Source: Parascedosporium putredinis
Lineage: Eukaryota > Ascomycota > Sordariomycetes > Microascales > Microascaceae
Length of the DNA: 64,000 nucleotides
Direction of reading: 5' to 3'
Assembly: GCA_949357655.1 (NCBI GenBank)
Contig: CASHTG010000010.1
Location: 558,001 to 622,000 of the forward strand
Shown: positions 24,890 through 35,813 of the stretch, piece after piece
Position numbering within the stretch: the first letter of the stretch is position 1
Layout of the letters: each line of letters begins with the position of its first letter
Notes under the pieces: generated by a model
What the model was told of the DNA's origin: nothing
Seen by the model: only the letters and a program-made list of their open reading frames with translations
Databases searched by the model: none
Made by a program: the position numbers and the translations under genes

Positions 24890-26665
24890 TTAGTAAACTG
24901 GAAGCTTAAAGGCATCAAAAGTATATTTCCAACTCTCAATAGACTCGGCATCCTCCACACAGTCGAAATCAGTACCGTTCCCCGCCAAAGTGGTCTGCTA
25001 GGCCACTGGCACAGCATCTGCGTCTCCCCGGCGTTGGGGCCAGACGCCACGGTCGCGTTCAGGCGTTCAGGCGCGTTGCCGTTTTCCACCCAGTCAATCA
25101 TGATGTTCATGTTGTTCTTCGGGAACGGCCCCGGCTGCAGGCTGTTGGTCCCGCAATGGCCCGCCCCGGGGACGAGGTAGAACTGGTACCAATCCTGGAG
25201 GGCGGCGAGCGCCTCCTCATCGGACGCATCCGCGTACATGATGGACCGCACCGACTGCCAGTAGTGCACCGACGAGCCCGCCGGGATCGAGGAGTCGGAC
25301 TCTCCGTGGTAGTGGAGAAGTTTGCCCCCGGACGACTGGAAGGGCGTCAAGTCGGGGATCGTCGTCTGCAGCGTGTCGCCGTAGCGTACCATGCCAATCT
25401 GCATCCACTCCGCCAGCGTGTCGGCGGTGACGTTGTCGAGGTTGGCCAGGTTGTCAAGCTGCAAGAGCTGGATGAAGCGCGCCACGTACTCGCCGCCCAT
25501 AGACACGATGCTCAGCTCCCACTCACCCGTCTCAGTATTGTACTTGGTCGCGGCGTCGGCGAAGTCGGACGCAATCTGCCAAGACAGGTAGACCTGCTCG
25601 CCCTCGGAGTTGACGGGCCCGTCGAGTATGGCCTGCGCCACCGCGACGGCCTCGGCAGACACGGTGCCCTCTTGCGCGGGCTGGTAGGATGTGCTCGCGC
25701 CGGGCATCTGGCGCTTGTCGAATCCGAAACCGCGCGAGGTGCTGTTCCGCTCGGCGCAGTAGTAGGGCTCGCCGATGACGGACGTGAGGTTAAAGTTGAG
25801 CTTGCACAGGTCCGACCGGGAGACCACACCGTCGGTGCGCCCGTCGAGAGGGTCGCACGCCTCGATGGTGGCGTTGACGATCTTGGCTAGCTCGCACGGC
25901 GGCGGGTAGTAGCCGAGCGTCACCTCGACGACGTTGGGGTGTAGGTGCAGCACCTGCTGCTGGGCGAACCGATATGCGGGCGCGCCGGCGACCACACCGT
26001 CGTACTCTTCGCCGAACCGCTGGACTTGGCTCATGGCTTGCCGGCCCCCGTCGGAGCAGCCTTCGAAGTAGGTGTACACCTTGGCATCCGCGCCCAAGTC
26101 GTAGAGGCCCGGGCGAGGGCCTTGCCTACGATGGTCATCTCCCCAAGGCCTGGTACGAAAACATGTGCGTGGCGTCCCAGTTGACGGTGCCGTTCCCGGA
26201 GAGGGCCACGGCGTCGTAGTTTGTGGAAAAGGCGTCGTAGCCGGCGTCGGTGGCGCCGCTGGCCGCGCCGTAGGATAGACCCCCGTGGCGCTCGAGGAAA
26301 GGGCGAAGCCTCCCCGCCGCCTACGTAAAACCGGTTCTCGAAATCGTCGGGGCCGGGGAAGGCGTACTTGAGCGAGACCTTATCCGCCTTGCCCGTATGC
26401 GCGTAAGACACCGTCACGTTGCAGTACGTGTATGTCTTGGCATTGGCGCCGGCGTTTCCTGCGCCCCCGCCCATGCCGCCTCCCCGGTTGTCGCGTTGTA
26501 TACGACGCTGGCCGTGACGGAGGACGGGATCAGATCGATGCCGAGGAGGGTGCCGTTGGAAGGCAAAACATTTTGTACGTTATCGGTGGTGCATAGATCC
26601 GAGATGGATGCTGCGTTCGCCGTGGCGGCTGCCACGATGGCAAGGATTCGCCTTGACTGGCGCAT
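24890..26665 (-). CDS. Secreted tannase / feruloyl esterase family protein
   Basis: This is an extracellular serine esterase that releases gallic or hydroxycinnamic acids from plant tannins or cell wall. The chosen start, MRQSRRILAIVAAATANA, gives a signal peptide; an in-frame ATG lies five codons upstream. The nucleophile motif GCSDGGRQ, the acidic region HGESDSSIP and the catalytic-His region PGAGHCG are present, and cysteines are conserved through to the C-terminal CQWPSRP and KLPVY. There is no intron, and about 593 residues. The frame is broken six times by one-base deletions: CCCC 26482-26485, CCCC 26312-26315, CCCCC 26280-26284, CCCC 26141-26144, CCC 26108-26110 and CCCC 24980-24983. 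Read literally it would be a pseudogene. The codons between breaks are conserved, so I read it as an intact gene. Confidence 0.88.
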
Positions 26666-28162
26666 GCTTGGTGTGCACATGTAATAGGCAGAAGAATGGC
26701 GAAAGGTTCGACTAACTCAAAGCTGGAAGAGGGCTGAATGCGAACGTTGGTTGAGTATTATCGTAGAGTTTCGATGAAATCGGGAGCAACCACATGGTAT
26801 TTATCACCACTTCCTCGGTGCTCCAACGGACAGCATCTCGATATTGCCCTCTTCCGATATCGACGGGTCATGTGTGTTCGCCGCGTATGCCACAAGTGGA
26901 GCTTCGCAGTGTATTATTCCGGCCACCCAGCCGCGAGCCCAGCCGGGAGGGAAACAACAAAAAAGCGGGCTCATCTGGAAAAGACGGCACCTTGCATACG
27001 TCAACTGGCCCGATCTGGACTCGCGCCCTTACACTGCCCTCTACCACCGACTGCCGTTCTGGGGCCTTAGCTCCGATCTCGAAGACAGAATCAATTGTTT
27101 ACTCCGATGAACCAGCCAAAGATTGAGTACAGGGCCAGGGATACATCGGCGAAAACTGGACTTGATGGAACACGGGGAAATTCTTCGGAATCACTCAGAT
27201 TGAAGCTTTGCTAGTTGGGAGAGGTGAATCCGTCATGTCAGCCCCGAAAACCGAAAAGCCTCAACTTGCGCGCCACTCACAGCGTTTTCCTTAATTTCGT
27301 TTCTTTTATCTTGATGCCGCGCGTTCCGGGTGCTCCCTTCCCATTACCGTACGTGCATGCCTCACCACCTTAACCGCCGGCGTTTTCGGGTTTTCCCTGG
27401 TTGCGTGGCTTTTGCCGTACTGCCGGAAATATCTCCACGATGCCATCGAGAAGCACAACTCATCGCGAGTTAAGGTATTCGGGTAGACTTGGGCTTCCCT
27501 TAACCCCAATCACGCGTTCAAAAAAAAAAAAAAGAAGAAACATTCATACCTGCAGATGCACCAGAATTGATAGTTAGAAAGGGCACTCCCTACCATCGAT
27601 TGATCTTGTCCGTCTCTCCCCTTTGCATGGCTACAGCGTGACCTGAGCCAGGAGATCAAGCTAGCGAGCCAACCCTAAATCATAGAGAGAGATTGATAAC
27701 ACTCGAGATTCTACCTCGGTATGCAGTGCTAGATTATCTAAAGCCGAAGCCGTCGTCTTGCCTCCAAAGAGGAATAGGTTTATTCCTTCCTTGGAATTGA
27801 GAGTTATTTTAAGGATCGAGAACCTGCGCTATTGTCCACGCGTCTCGCCACTATGTTCGCCGTCCACAGCCCCATTGCTCATTCGCTCTGGACGTTGATG
27901 GGCCCGCGCGTCAGGTCTTACGCCAATCACCCCGGTAAACCAAGGTAATACCTTTAAAAGAGCTTAGATTTAAGGATAGGCCTGCTGAATCCTTCAGGCA
28001 TGCTTCGTTGGGAGTTTGGTGCTGGGTAAATGAGACAGTAGCCCATTAGGACAGCGAACCTTGCTTTCCCAAGCGGCTCGGAGGTAAGAGTAAGTATACT
28101 TTAATATGAATATAATCGCCTTTACACGAAGACGTTGAGTTTGAGCTCGGCCCCTCATCTAT
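26666..28162. other. Intergenic region, no supported gene
   Basis: No coding signal was found. A poly-A run lies near 27519-27532. The interval includes the tannase promoter and the thioesterase 3' flank. Confidence 0.5.
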
Positions 28163-29343
28163 CTAACCCTGTATTCCCACTTCTCTCTCCAACTCCTTAC
28201 AAGCCTTATCGATAGCAGATACCTGCTCAAGGTGATGAGCCCTCTTACTTTCTTGGTAGTCCCAAGCCCCCGCCAGCCTCTCAGCCATATCGCGTTCCAA
28301 GTGCGCCCGCGCACCGAGGCGGTAGTCGTATATGACGTTATCCTCCCAACATGTGGCTGCTATGCGCATGTGGTTTTTGGAGATGATTAGAGCCTCGAGC
28401 TTGAGGTGGTCAGACATGAGCGTAGGCTTTTCAGCCAGCTTATGGAGCACAATGACTTTGTCCGGGAAAGTTAATGGCTACAAGGTGGAGAATACGCGTC
28501 AGCCATAGGCGTCCTACCTACAAGAAGGAGCGCGTTGAACGTACCAGCTTGTAGTTTGTCGTGATGCTTCTGAGAATGAGACCGATGCCTCGTGGGGTGA
28601 CGAGGTTGTCCCATTTCTGTTTCTCCTCGGGCGGCGCGTGGCGGCCGTGGTGCCTGAACCAGTTTACCCTCGAGGATTCTGCGTATCGGTTATACATTAC
28701 GTTGTTTACGTGCCCTAACTTGAAGTCAATAATGCACAGAGCCAGACGAAAGGGCCGTGTCGAAAGCTCGGAAAAGTCTTATACCCTAGGTGCAACCGTT
28801 AGCTTTAAACGATAATGGAAACAATCATCGATTTTGAACACGTACCATACTGTCCTGGATCATGGCGCAAGGAGTTATTACCGTTAGCTTTATTTCTTAT
28901 CTCTAAAAGACATGGGGATCAGGTTCAAATGGCTCCAGCACAACCTACCATCTCGCCCCACGCAACGTCTTGCGAATCAATCCCTCTCCACTCCTTGCGT
29001 GTATCGTAGCCCAGCGGGCCAGCGAGAAGTGAGAGCCACCTCCCCGCACGACCTCCACAAGCTCCTCCCTCGCCGCCTCCTGTTCCGTTGTCAATCCTGC
29101 ATCCTTCAAAGTTTGGAGCCTCTTTCTCAGAGTCGACAACCACCGTGGGTTCGCCCCTTCTTCAGCTCCGGGGCCCTTGCTGCCAACCCCGTCCCCGGCC
29201 GCGGAGGAACCGAGGCTAGTCGGGGATGTGGAAAATAGGCGGAAGGACGGATATATGGCTGCTTTGTTCTGACCAAAAGCAGGCCGCCTTTTCAGATTCA
29301 CAATGTTTCGACGCATGATGGGCGACCTTCTTTGGATAAGCAT
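28163..29343 (-). CDS. Mitochondrial hotdog-fold thioesterase-like protein with a 9-nt microexon
   Basis: This is a 4HBT-type acyl-CoA thioesterase-like protein, about 296 residues. The N-terminus (MLIQRRSPIMRRN, then FRLFSTSPTS) looks like a mitochondrial presequence. The hotdog motif reads D-S-M-G-H-V-N-N, then YNRYAESSRVNW, LVTPRGIGLILRSI and FPDKVIVLHKL. Exons are 29343-28949, 28854-28846, 28714-28545 and 28477-28163. The second is only GACAGTATG and supplies the motif's Asp-Ser-Met. Two one-base breaks are inferred: GGG 29016-29018 and the GGG (minus strand) at 28715-28713, directly at the third exon's acceptor. Family assignment is firm; the exact splice structure is inference. An alternative unspliced reading upstream of GHVNN is open for about 20 codons but lacks the Asp. 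Confidence 0.8.
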
Positions 29344-30280
29344 GCGGAGCTGCTCGTTGACGAGCTTGGGATCCAGGAGAGCAACTAAACCAGCCGAAGC
29401 CGAGGCGCGCGGGATTCGTCGGCAAATCGCATTGGTCAATTGCAGCGTTCAGTTCAGTGGGTCACGTGTTGCATTGTGATGTCATCCAGAGCTGTCTGCG
29501 ACCCCGCTGTCCTGGGACGGTACTCCTAAAGCGGAAATAGTGCAGCCAGCGATCCGAGACTCGAGAGTGGGTCTCGACGGCGCCGCGACGTCCGGGACTA
29601 TATCTTACATATATTGATAGATATCTCCAAAGCAGCCATTGTTTGACTTGGGGAGTTTAGGCCAGGTAAAAATCAGTCGCGCTTGAGGAGACAACGCTGA
29701 GCTCTAGAAAATTCCATCACATACCCTGCTGTGGAAGTATCGAGGACGAAAAAGACGGCTTATTGTCAGCCAAGGACAAAATGTGCCAGGCTATATCTGA
29801 GCAGTAAAGGCAACAGGGCAAGTATGAAACTTGTAGACCTTGCCTGAGAACTCCTCTGGGTATTCTCGCCAAGAGGATCGGTGATGTTCAAATTGGGATT
29901 GTGCGAGATGGTGATGCTGAACCCCTCTCTACATCGAGGTAGGGGGACGTCTGTGGCTGAGCGACGGGATCAAATTTATCCTGTCTTGGTCGAAGATCAA
30001 TTGATGGCTGTTGCTCTTCATCCCCTATAGCGTCACGGCAATTATCCGAGCTCTTGCAGCACCAGTGCGCGACGTCGCTTGTCTCTCCTGATAGCAGCGT
30101 CATTTGCGGATAAACAACTTCACGCCCGAAATATAGATGAATGGCCAATAGCGACTTGCCTTCTTTATATATATATATATATATATATCTTGGAAACCCT
30201 CTCCTGTGTTTTACGCGCGAGCCAATTCCACTCGGTCCTAGACATATCAGCTGAAGACTCGAAAGATTTGGATACAAAGC
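29344..30280. other. Divergent promoter region
   Basis: The region lies between the thioesterase and the cyclase-like gene. A TA dinucleotide repeat at about 30166-30188 lies 90 bp upstream of the latter's ATG. No coding potential is supported. Confidence 0.5.
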
Positions 30281-31551
30281 ATGTACATCGAGAGAAATAC
30301 GATCCGCCTGGCACTTGCATTGGCCGGGGCTGGGCGGACATTGGCTGCTATCCACCGTATCGCCTCCGCAAACAGATACACCCCACCTAAGTTTCATTCC
30401 GTCGCTTTCGATGATGAGACGAACGAGCTCACTCTTGTGAAAACTATCGACTCCAATAATAGCCATGTGTGGATCTCATTAAACGTATGTGATCAATCCA
30501 CAACTCGGTGCAGGCCGTTGACGTAATCCATCGCAGCACGACAAGAGTGAAATCTATGGCTCGTCGATGGACAATGGCCGCCTGTCTAGCTACGACGCCG
30601 CCACCTTGGAGCTGACGGGAATCGTGCAAACCTCCGGGGCTTGCCTTGGGCAGAATTCGGCCTTTAACGTGGCGACGCGTACCGAACCCTACTACGTCAT
30701 CTCGGGCTCCTATGGTTCACGCAACGGGTGTGCCATGTCTATTGCAGTGACCGACAACGGATCCTTCGACGACATGAGCCAATCATGGCGATATGAAGCT
30801 GTCTCAAGCGCCCACGGGCTTGCTATTCAGGAGGTTAACGGGACCGAGTTGCTATACACGGCCGATATGGGTGCTAATGTTATTTGGGTCCATGCGATTG
30901 ACAAGTCAGGTAACGTCGAGGAACTTCAGCGAGCGGAGCTGGAGGGCGCCGGCCTGAAGCCCCGACACCTTATTATCCACCCGCAAGGAACTTATGCGTA
31001 TGTGACGCTCGAAGCTACGAATAGTCTTCTGGCGCTCAAACTCGATGAAGCGGGGCTGGTTGATGAGGGCGGGGAGTCGTCGCAATTTCAGGTGCTCGAA
31101 GAGGGTACGGTAGAGATTCTTGACTAGGCTTTGGCGCATCTCCTTGTTAACGCTTTTCCGAATAGGCACGAGTAACGCGAACTACTGGTCGGCGGGTGTT
31201 AGTCTTTCCGTCAACAAGCGCTACCTGTGGTTCACCACCCGCGGCCGCGCTGGCACCTCTGGACTCATATCGTGCTTCTTGCTCGATGAGCACGGATCAG
31301 TCGTGAGCAAGATGTTTACTCTCGAGACTGGTACCAGCAACACCATTTCGAGCTCCGTCACTGCGGCGCCGTGGAGTGACGAACACGCTATCCTGACGGA
31401 TGCCCCTGGGGCCTACATCGAAGTTTGGAAGCTTGATGAGCCCTTGGAAGCCACCGACGGCGATGTGCTGGAGTACGCCACAGCCAAGGTGGTTGCGAGA
31501 CTAGACATTGAAGTTGAAGGGTGTTGCGGGAATGCTTTGTGGCTTGATTAA
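30281..31551 (+). CDS. Carboxy-cis,cis-muconate cyclase-like lactonase (seven-bladed propeller)
   Basis: The protein resembles fungal 3-carboxy-cis,cis-muconate lactonizing enzyme, which cyclises the protocatechuate ring-cleavage product in the beta-ketoadipate pathway. Similar phrases are YTPPKFHSVAFDDE, LYTADMGANVIW, PRHLIIHPQGTYAYV, YWSAGVSLS, RYLWFTTRGRA and APWSDEHAILTD. Exons are 30281-30484, 30537-31104 and 31166-31551, about 385 residues, and the frame is unbroken throughout. It starts with a moderately hydrophobic leader (IRLALALAGAG) not expected in the cytosolic enzyme; this may be a weak signal peptide or a wrong start. Members of this propeller family include lactonases of other substrates, so the exact reaction is uncertain. 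Confidence 0.78.
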
Positions 31552-32767
31552 CATTGCATAGTGCACGTGTTCAACTGGGGGACCTGGGAACCTTCCAGTT
31601 GAGTTTCTGTGTTATGTAGCTTCCGGGGAGTGAGAAGCTTCCTCTCGGTGGGTCTCTCGGAGTGTAGGAAAATCCCGAGGCCGTGCGGATGTCGGCCCCG
31701 GGGCCAGGGTTAAGCCACTTGCCATAAAACAGTATTATGGATACAGTTGGCTAAGAATAGCTTAAGGCCTATTATCTCCATTTATTCGTGCCGAAAAGAG
31801 TCGAGACGATGAGCCAGTTTTGATAACAACGGGATTGCATGTTTAATTTTGTGCGAGATTCTACTCTCACCTGCTATTTTTTTCTTCCTTTTTTTTTCTC
31901 TTCTCAAATATCGATAGATCTATGGCCTATTTCTCATCACCCGCGATGCTTTTTTCTTTGCTTACTAGGGCTGACCCCTGTCTGTCAACCTCGTACCGGA
32001 GGTGAGGTTGCTCGGGTTCTATCCGAGGGTGGAGCCAGGAGCAATCTGGTTGACGCGTCGCTACGAGCACCCGAGGACAGGGCCATGCGGTGCGAGCACC
32101 ACGAGGACGGAAACCCTGCGCACAAGCTCTATGAGGCCTATCTCCATTGGGCTGCCAACGGCATGACCCGCTGTTGTTTTCCCCTGCCAAGCACAATGAA
32201 TGGAGGCTGAGCCTCTCCTAGTGAAAACCCATCGCTTTCTCATGCTTGTCAATGGAATTCCGCTCAAGGGTTTGGTTCTGCTTAATCTCCCTATGCTTGA
32301 ACTTGATTGGGTGTGAGGCCTGTGGTAGGCATTGAGTTCAAGAAAGGGGTTTAAACAAAGAGTCCCCGGCGCCAAATCCGACGTCTCGGGTGCATAAGCC
32401 ACGCGAAGACGCGCAATCGATGTTGCTAGGAATCGATATTTCACATCAAAAACCTTTTGGTGTTATTCTATAGGAGGCCTTAAAATGAGCTCTGCGACGA
32501 GTTTATGCCCAACATATAAACGGGGGCCGCTCTCTGGTTCCACGGCATTCACATGTGCCCTGCTAGACCTGCCAGCCAAACAAAGGAATCTTCGATTCGT
32601 ACATCTGTCGACTGTTCACTAAAGTCACTAGACCTACCTCAACGCACTTGGCCTAGTTACTGCCTCTCGCTTGTATTGTGCCTAGAGGCAAGGCTCGCTA
32701 TCTTCACAGGTTGCCGTCACAGCCTAGCTTCCGCCATCAATAACGAGATATTTGGTCTTCTATCACG
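31552..32767. other. Intergenic region, no supported gene
   Basis: No coding motifs were found in these 1.2 kb, which should contain the terminator of the cyclase-like gene and the promoter of the RTA1-family gene. Confidence 0.5.
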
Positions 32768-33833
32768 ATGGAGCTGGAGTGCAACCCAAATTATAAGGAT
32801 GCAGCGTTTGCGTTTTACCGCTATAAGCCGTCTGTTGCTGCCGCGGTCGTTTTCGTTGTTCTCTTCCTCATATCCACTGTTCTCCACACCGTTCAGCTTG
32901 TCAGGACAAGAACATGGTACATGACAGCCTTGGCGATTGAGCTATCTGTGGGTTCATCAAGAGTCTTTCTGTGGGGTTTAAATCCTCGTGGCTAACAATT
33001 TTCTTTTCTGACGTTAGGCGAGACCATCGGATACGCAGCGCGGGCATCCAGTGCGATGGAGGAAGAAGGATGTTGGCAGCTGGGGCCATATATCATCGAG
33101 ACAACCTTGATTCTTATTGCTCCCGCCTTCATGGCGGCCTCGATTTACATGATACTTGGCCGGATTATCCTATTAACAGACGGAGAGAGACATGCCATGA
33201 TACGGAAGAAATGGCTCACAATGACCTTTGTAGCTGGCGACGTGCTCTCTCTCCTGCTGCAATCTTCAGGTACGCTTCTCCTCCATGCACCCTTTTAGGC
33301 GGCGGCATCTACGGGTGCATGAATGGATAACACGGTGCTGACGGTTTAATTGACAGGTGCCAGTATGCTGGCAAAGGCTGAGCCGGATTTGATAAAGATG
33401 GGGAGACAATCATCAAAATTGGTTTGTTCGTCCAGCTTGCGATTTTTGATTCTTCCTCGTTGTCGCCGGCCTCTTTCACAAGAAGATGAGGCAGAACCCA
33501 ACGGCAAAGGCCTGTGAACCGGAGATTCGCTGGGAGAGGTACCTAATCACATTGTATGTCACGAGCATCGCGATATGGGTACGGTGCTTGTTCCGAGTCA
33601 TCGAATACTTCCAGGGCAATGGAGGGTCTCTAATGAGGAGTGAAGCGTTCGTCTACGTCTTCGACGCTACACTCATGATCCTCGTCCTCGGTTGGATGAA
33701 CTGGTTCCACCCTGGGGAGATTGGTCTTCTGCTACGGGGTGGACCTGCGGGAAAGAATGGCTTGGAACTCATGTATAAAACAGGGAGGAGCAAGATTGAT
33801 GACCAGTCGAGCGCCTGGAGGGAAGATGTTTGA
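32768..33833 (+). CDS. RTA1-family seven-helix membrane protein
   Basis: This belongs to the fungal RTA1 family (lipid-translocating exporter/7-aminocholesterol resistance type), about 304 residues with seven predicted helices. Marks are the N-terminal FAFYRYKPSVAAA, GETIGYAAR, QLGPYIIETTLILIAPAFMAASIYM, KKWLTMTFVAGDVLSLLLQSSG, CLFRVIEYFQGN and WFHPGEI. Exons are 32768-32951, 33018-33269 and 33357-33833. The first donor (GTTCAT) is poor; GTGGGT three bases upstream is the better consensus but needs another frame adjustment. Breaks to bridge are GGGG 33400-33403 (KMG-ETIIKIG) and TT 33450-33451 (IFD-FFLVVAGLF). Function of the family is not well defined. Confidence 0.85.
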
Positions 33834-34024
33834 ACGGTGGCTTACACGGTGCCTCCGCTGTGGTCATATAACCCCAACCCGCTTTCTCACAAGTAAAAAA
33901 AAAAACAAGAACAATACAATAACCATTATTTTCAGCTTGGCAAGTCTCTTAATTTATCGCTTTCCTGAGCCTCTCCTGACCGACTTGGCTATTGAGAGCG
34001 AGAAGTGTAGCGTAACAGGGGCAG

Positions 34025-34032
34025 TGACGTCA
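34025..34032. promoter_or_regulatory. CRE/ATF-type palindrome TGACGTCA
   Basis: A perfect TGACGTCA palindrome lies about 230 bp upstream of the SDR start codon. ATF/CREB bZIP factors bind this sequence and in fungi often control stress genes. Binding here is inference. Confidence 0.4.
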
Positions 34033-34260
34033 CGACCGGTCACGGTCGGGTCGTCGCTATCAACGCGCGGAATCATCACTACATCAGTGTGGATATGACG
34101 GTGTGGTGTCGTCGGAAAGGTCAATTGGTAGCTTGTGAGAATAAAAATGATGGCAGTTATCTCTTGCCCTTTTTAGTCCTTAAATGCTCGCTCATCCGGC
34201 CTTCCCTTTCTCATAACGAACAACATCTTGAAAGCCACACCATATTAATTGAACCTCATC

Positions 34261-35284
34261 ATGTCTGACCAACAGTTTAAAACGGGTATGTTTCATCACC
34301 TGCGTCGAATCACTACTGTATAGGGCTTGACAGTATTTCTTGCGTAGGGCATAATATCCCCACCAGCGATCTGAAGCATCCCGGCCTCCAGTCGGACTTG
34401 CCTAAGCCGCATCCCGAGTCCGAGAGAGTGCCGACCGAGGATCAGGGGTACAAGACTTACCAGGCCGCCGGTAAGCTCAAGGGCCGGAAAGCTCTCATCA
34501 CGGGCGGCGACTCCGGGATTGGCCGTGCGACGGCGATCCTCTTCGCTATGGAGGGAGCGGACTCCTTCATCGTCTACCTTCCGGAAGAGGAGTCGGATGC
34601 GCAGGAGACTAAGAAACTGGTTGAGAAGCAGGGGCAAAAGTGCTACCTCATGTCTGCGGATCTACGGGACCGCCAGAATTGCAAGAAAGCGGTGGATGAG
34701 GCCGTCAAGAACCTCGGGGGCCTTGATATTCTTTCCAACAACGCCGCCTACCAGATGCAGGTAGACTCCATCGCCGACTTATCCGAGTAAGTTACCAGGG
34801 ACTTTTGTACTCTTCGGCTAAGCTAGGGACCTGTGCTAATGGCCTGCCTGTGTAGGGAGCAATGGATCCGCACTTTCGACACCAATATTCACCCATTCTT
34901 CTACCTCGCCAAATACGCGCTCCCGCATCTCAAGTCTGGCGCGTCTATAATAAACAACGCTAGCATCAATCCTTACATTGGCCGCTCTGATCTCCTCGAT
35001 TATACATCTACCAAGGGTGCGATCGTCGCCTTCACGCGGGGTTTGAGCAACCAGCTTGTGAGCAAGAACATTCGAGTCAATGCTTTAGCCCCAGGACCCA
35101 TCTGGACACCCCTAATCCCGGCTACAATGACAAAAAGAATCAAGAACAGTTCACAAGCCCCATGGGAAGACCGGGTCAGCCGTCAGAGGTAGCTACTTGC
35201 GCGGTATTCTTAGCGTCGACGGACAGTTCATTCATCAGCGGACAGACGATTCATGTAAACGGTGGAACTATCGTTAACGGATAG
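34261..35284 (+). CDS. Short-chain dehydrogenase/reductase, general-stress type
   Basis: This is an NAD(P)-dependent oxidoreductase, about 297 residues, similar to bacterial general stress protein 39-like SDRs and their fungal counterparts, which carry an extended N-terminus before the Rossmann fold. The cofactor motif is TGGDSGIGRA, NNAAYQ follows beta4, and the active-site Ser and YTSTK (Tyr-x-x-x-Lys) are present; the C-terminus is SGQTIHVNGG. Exons are 34261-34285, 34348-34786 and 34856-35284, with matching phases. One A must be restored in AAAAA 35132-35136 to reach the conserved C-terminus; otherwise the frame ends at 35192. It is convergent with the sugar transporter, and a CRE-like site lies upstream. 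Confidence 0.9.
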
Positions 35285-35813
35285 ACAACTTTGATTGGAA
35301 CAACCGTGCTGTCAGACGACTCGTATTGCGGTCATTGTAATATAGAAATTATAAGACAAATTCTGAGTGTACTTTAATCGGCATATATAAAGTTATGAAG
35401 TCTCAGTCCAAGGTATCTGAGGACGCAATCGATATGTTGAGCGTAAATATGAAACTTGAGAGTCATTCTTCATATTGAAAACTGAGAAGAGTTTCCTCCT
35501 ACACATATCTTCCCGAAAAGGGTGAAAGATGGTGTCTTTTAGGATCCTTGCCACGCATCAGACAACGGGAGACACCTGGACAATGCCGTATCTTGACCTC
35601 CACTCCCTGTCCACCGACTGAATATTTTCAATGCTCGTGACTACATCTCGTCTCAATATTTAGGTCAGGCACGAATGCGATCTAATGCTGGTATATCGCT
35701 ATCCGCGCATCATCTCAAATGCTCAACTACCAACATGGCGAAACCCTTTAACCTCGAGGCTATTATCTGAGCGTTTGCGATGATGCCCAAGAGAGTTAAA
35801 TATCGGACACACT
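35285..35813. other. Convergent 3' spacer
   Basis: A/T-rich sequence between the ends of the SDR and the sugar-transporter genes. Nothing coding was seen. Confidence 0.6.

Noticed and set aside
24890..26665. Reading the tannase as a pseudogene because of six frameshifts
   Set aside because: All breaks are one-base losses in homopolymers, the same pattern as in neighbouring housekeeping-type genes, while catalytic motifs and codons between breaks are intact.
30166..30188. TA repeat considered as part of a transposon end
   Set aside because: No terminal inverted repeats, target duplication or transposase nearby; a simple microsatellite explains it.
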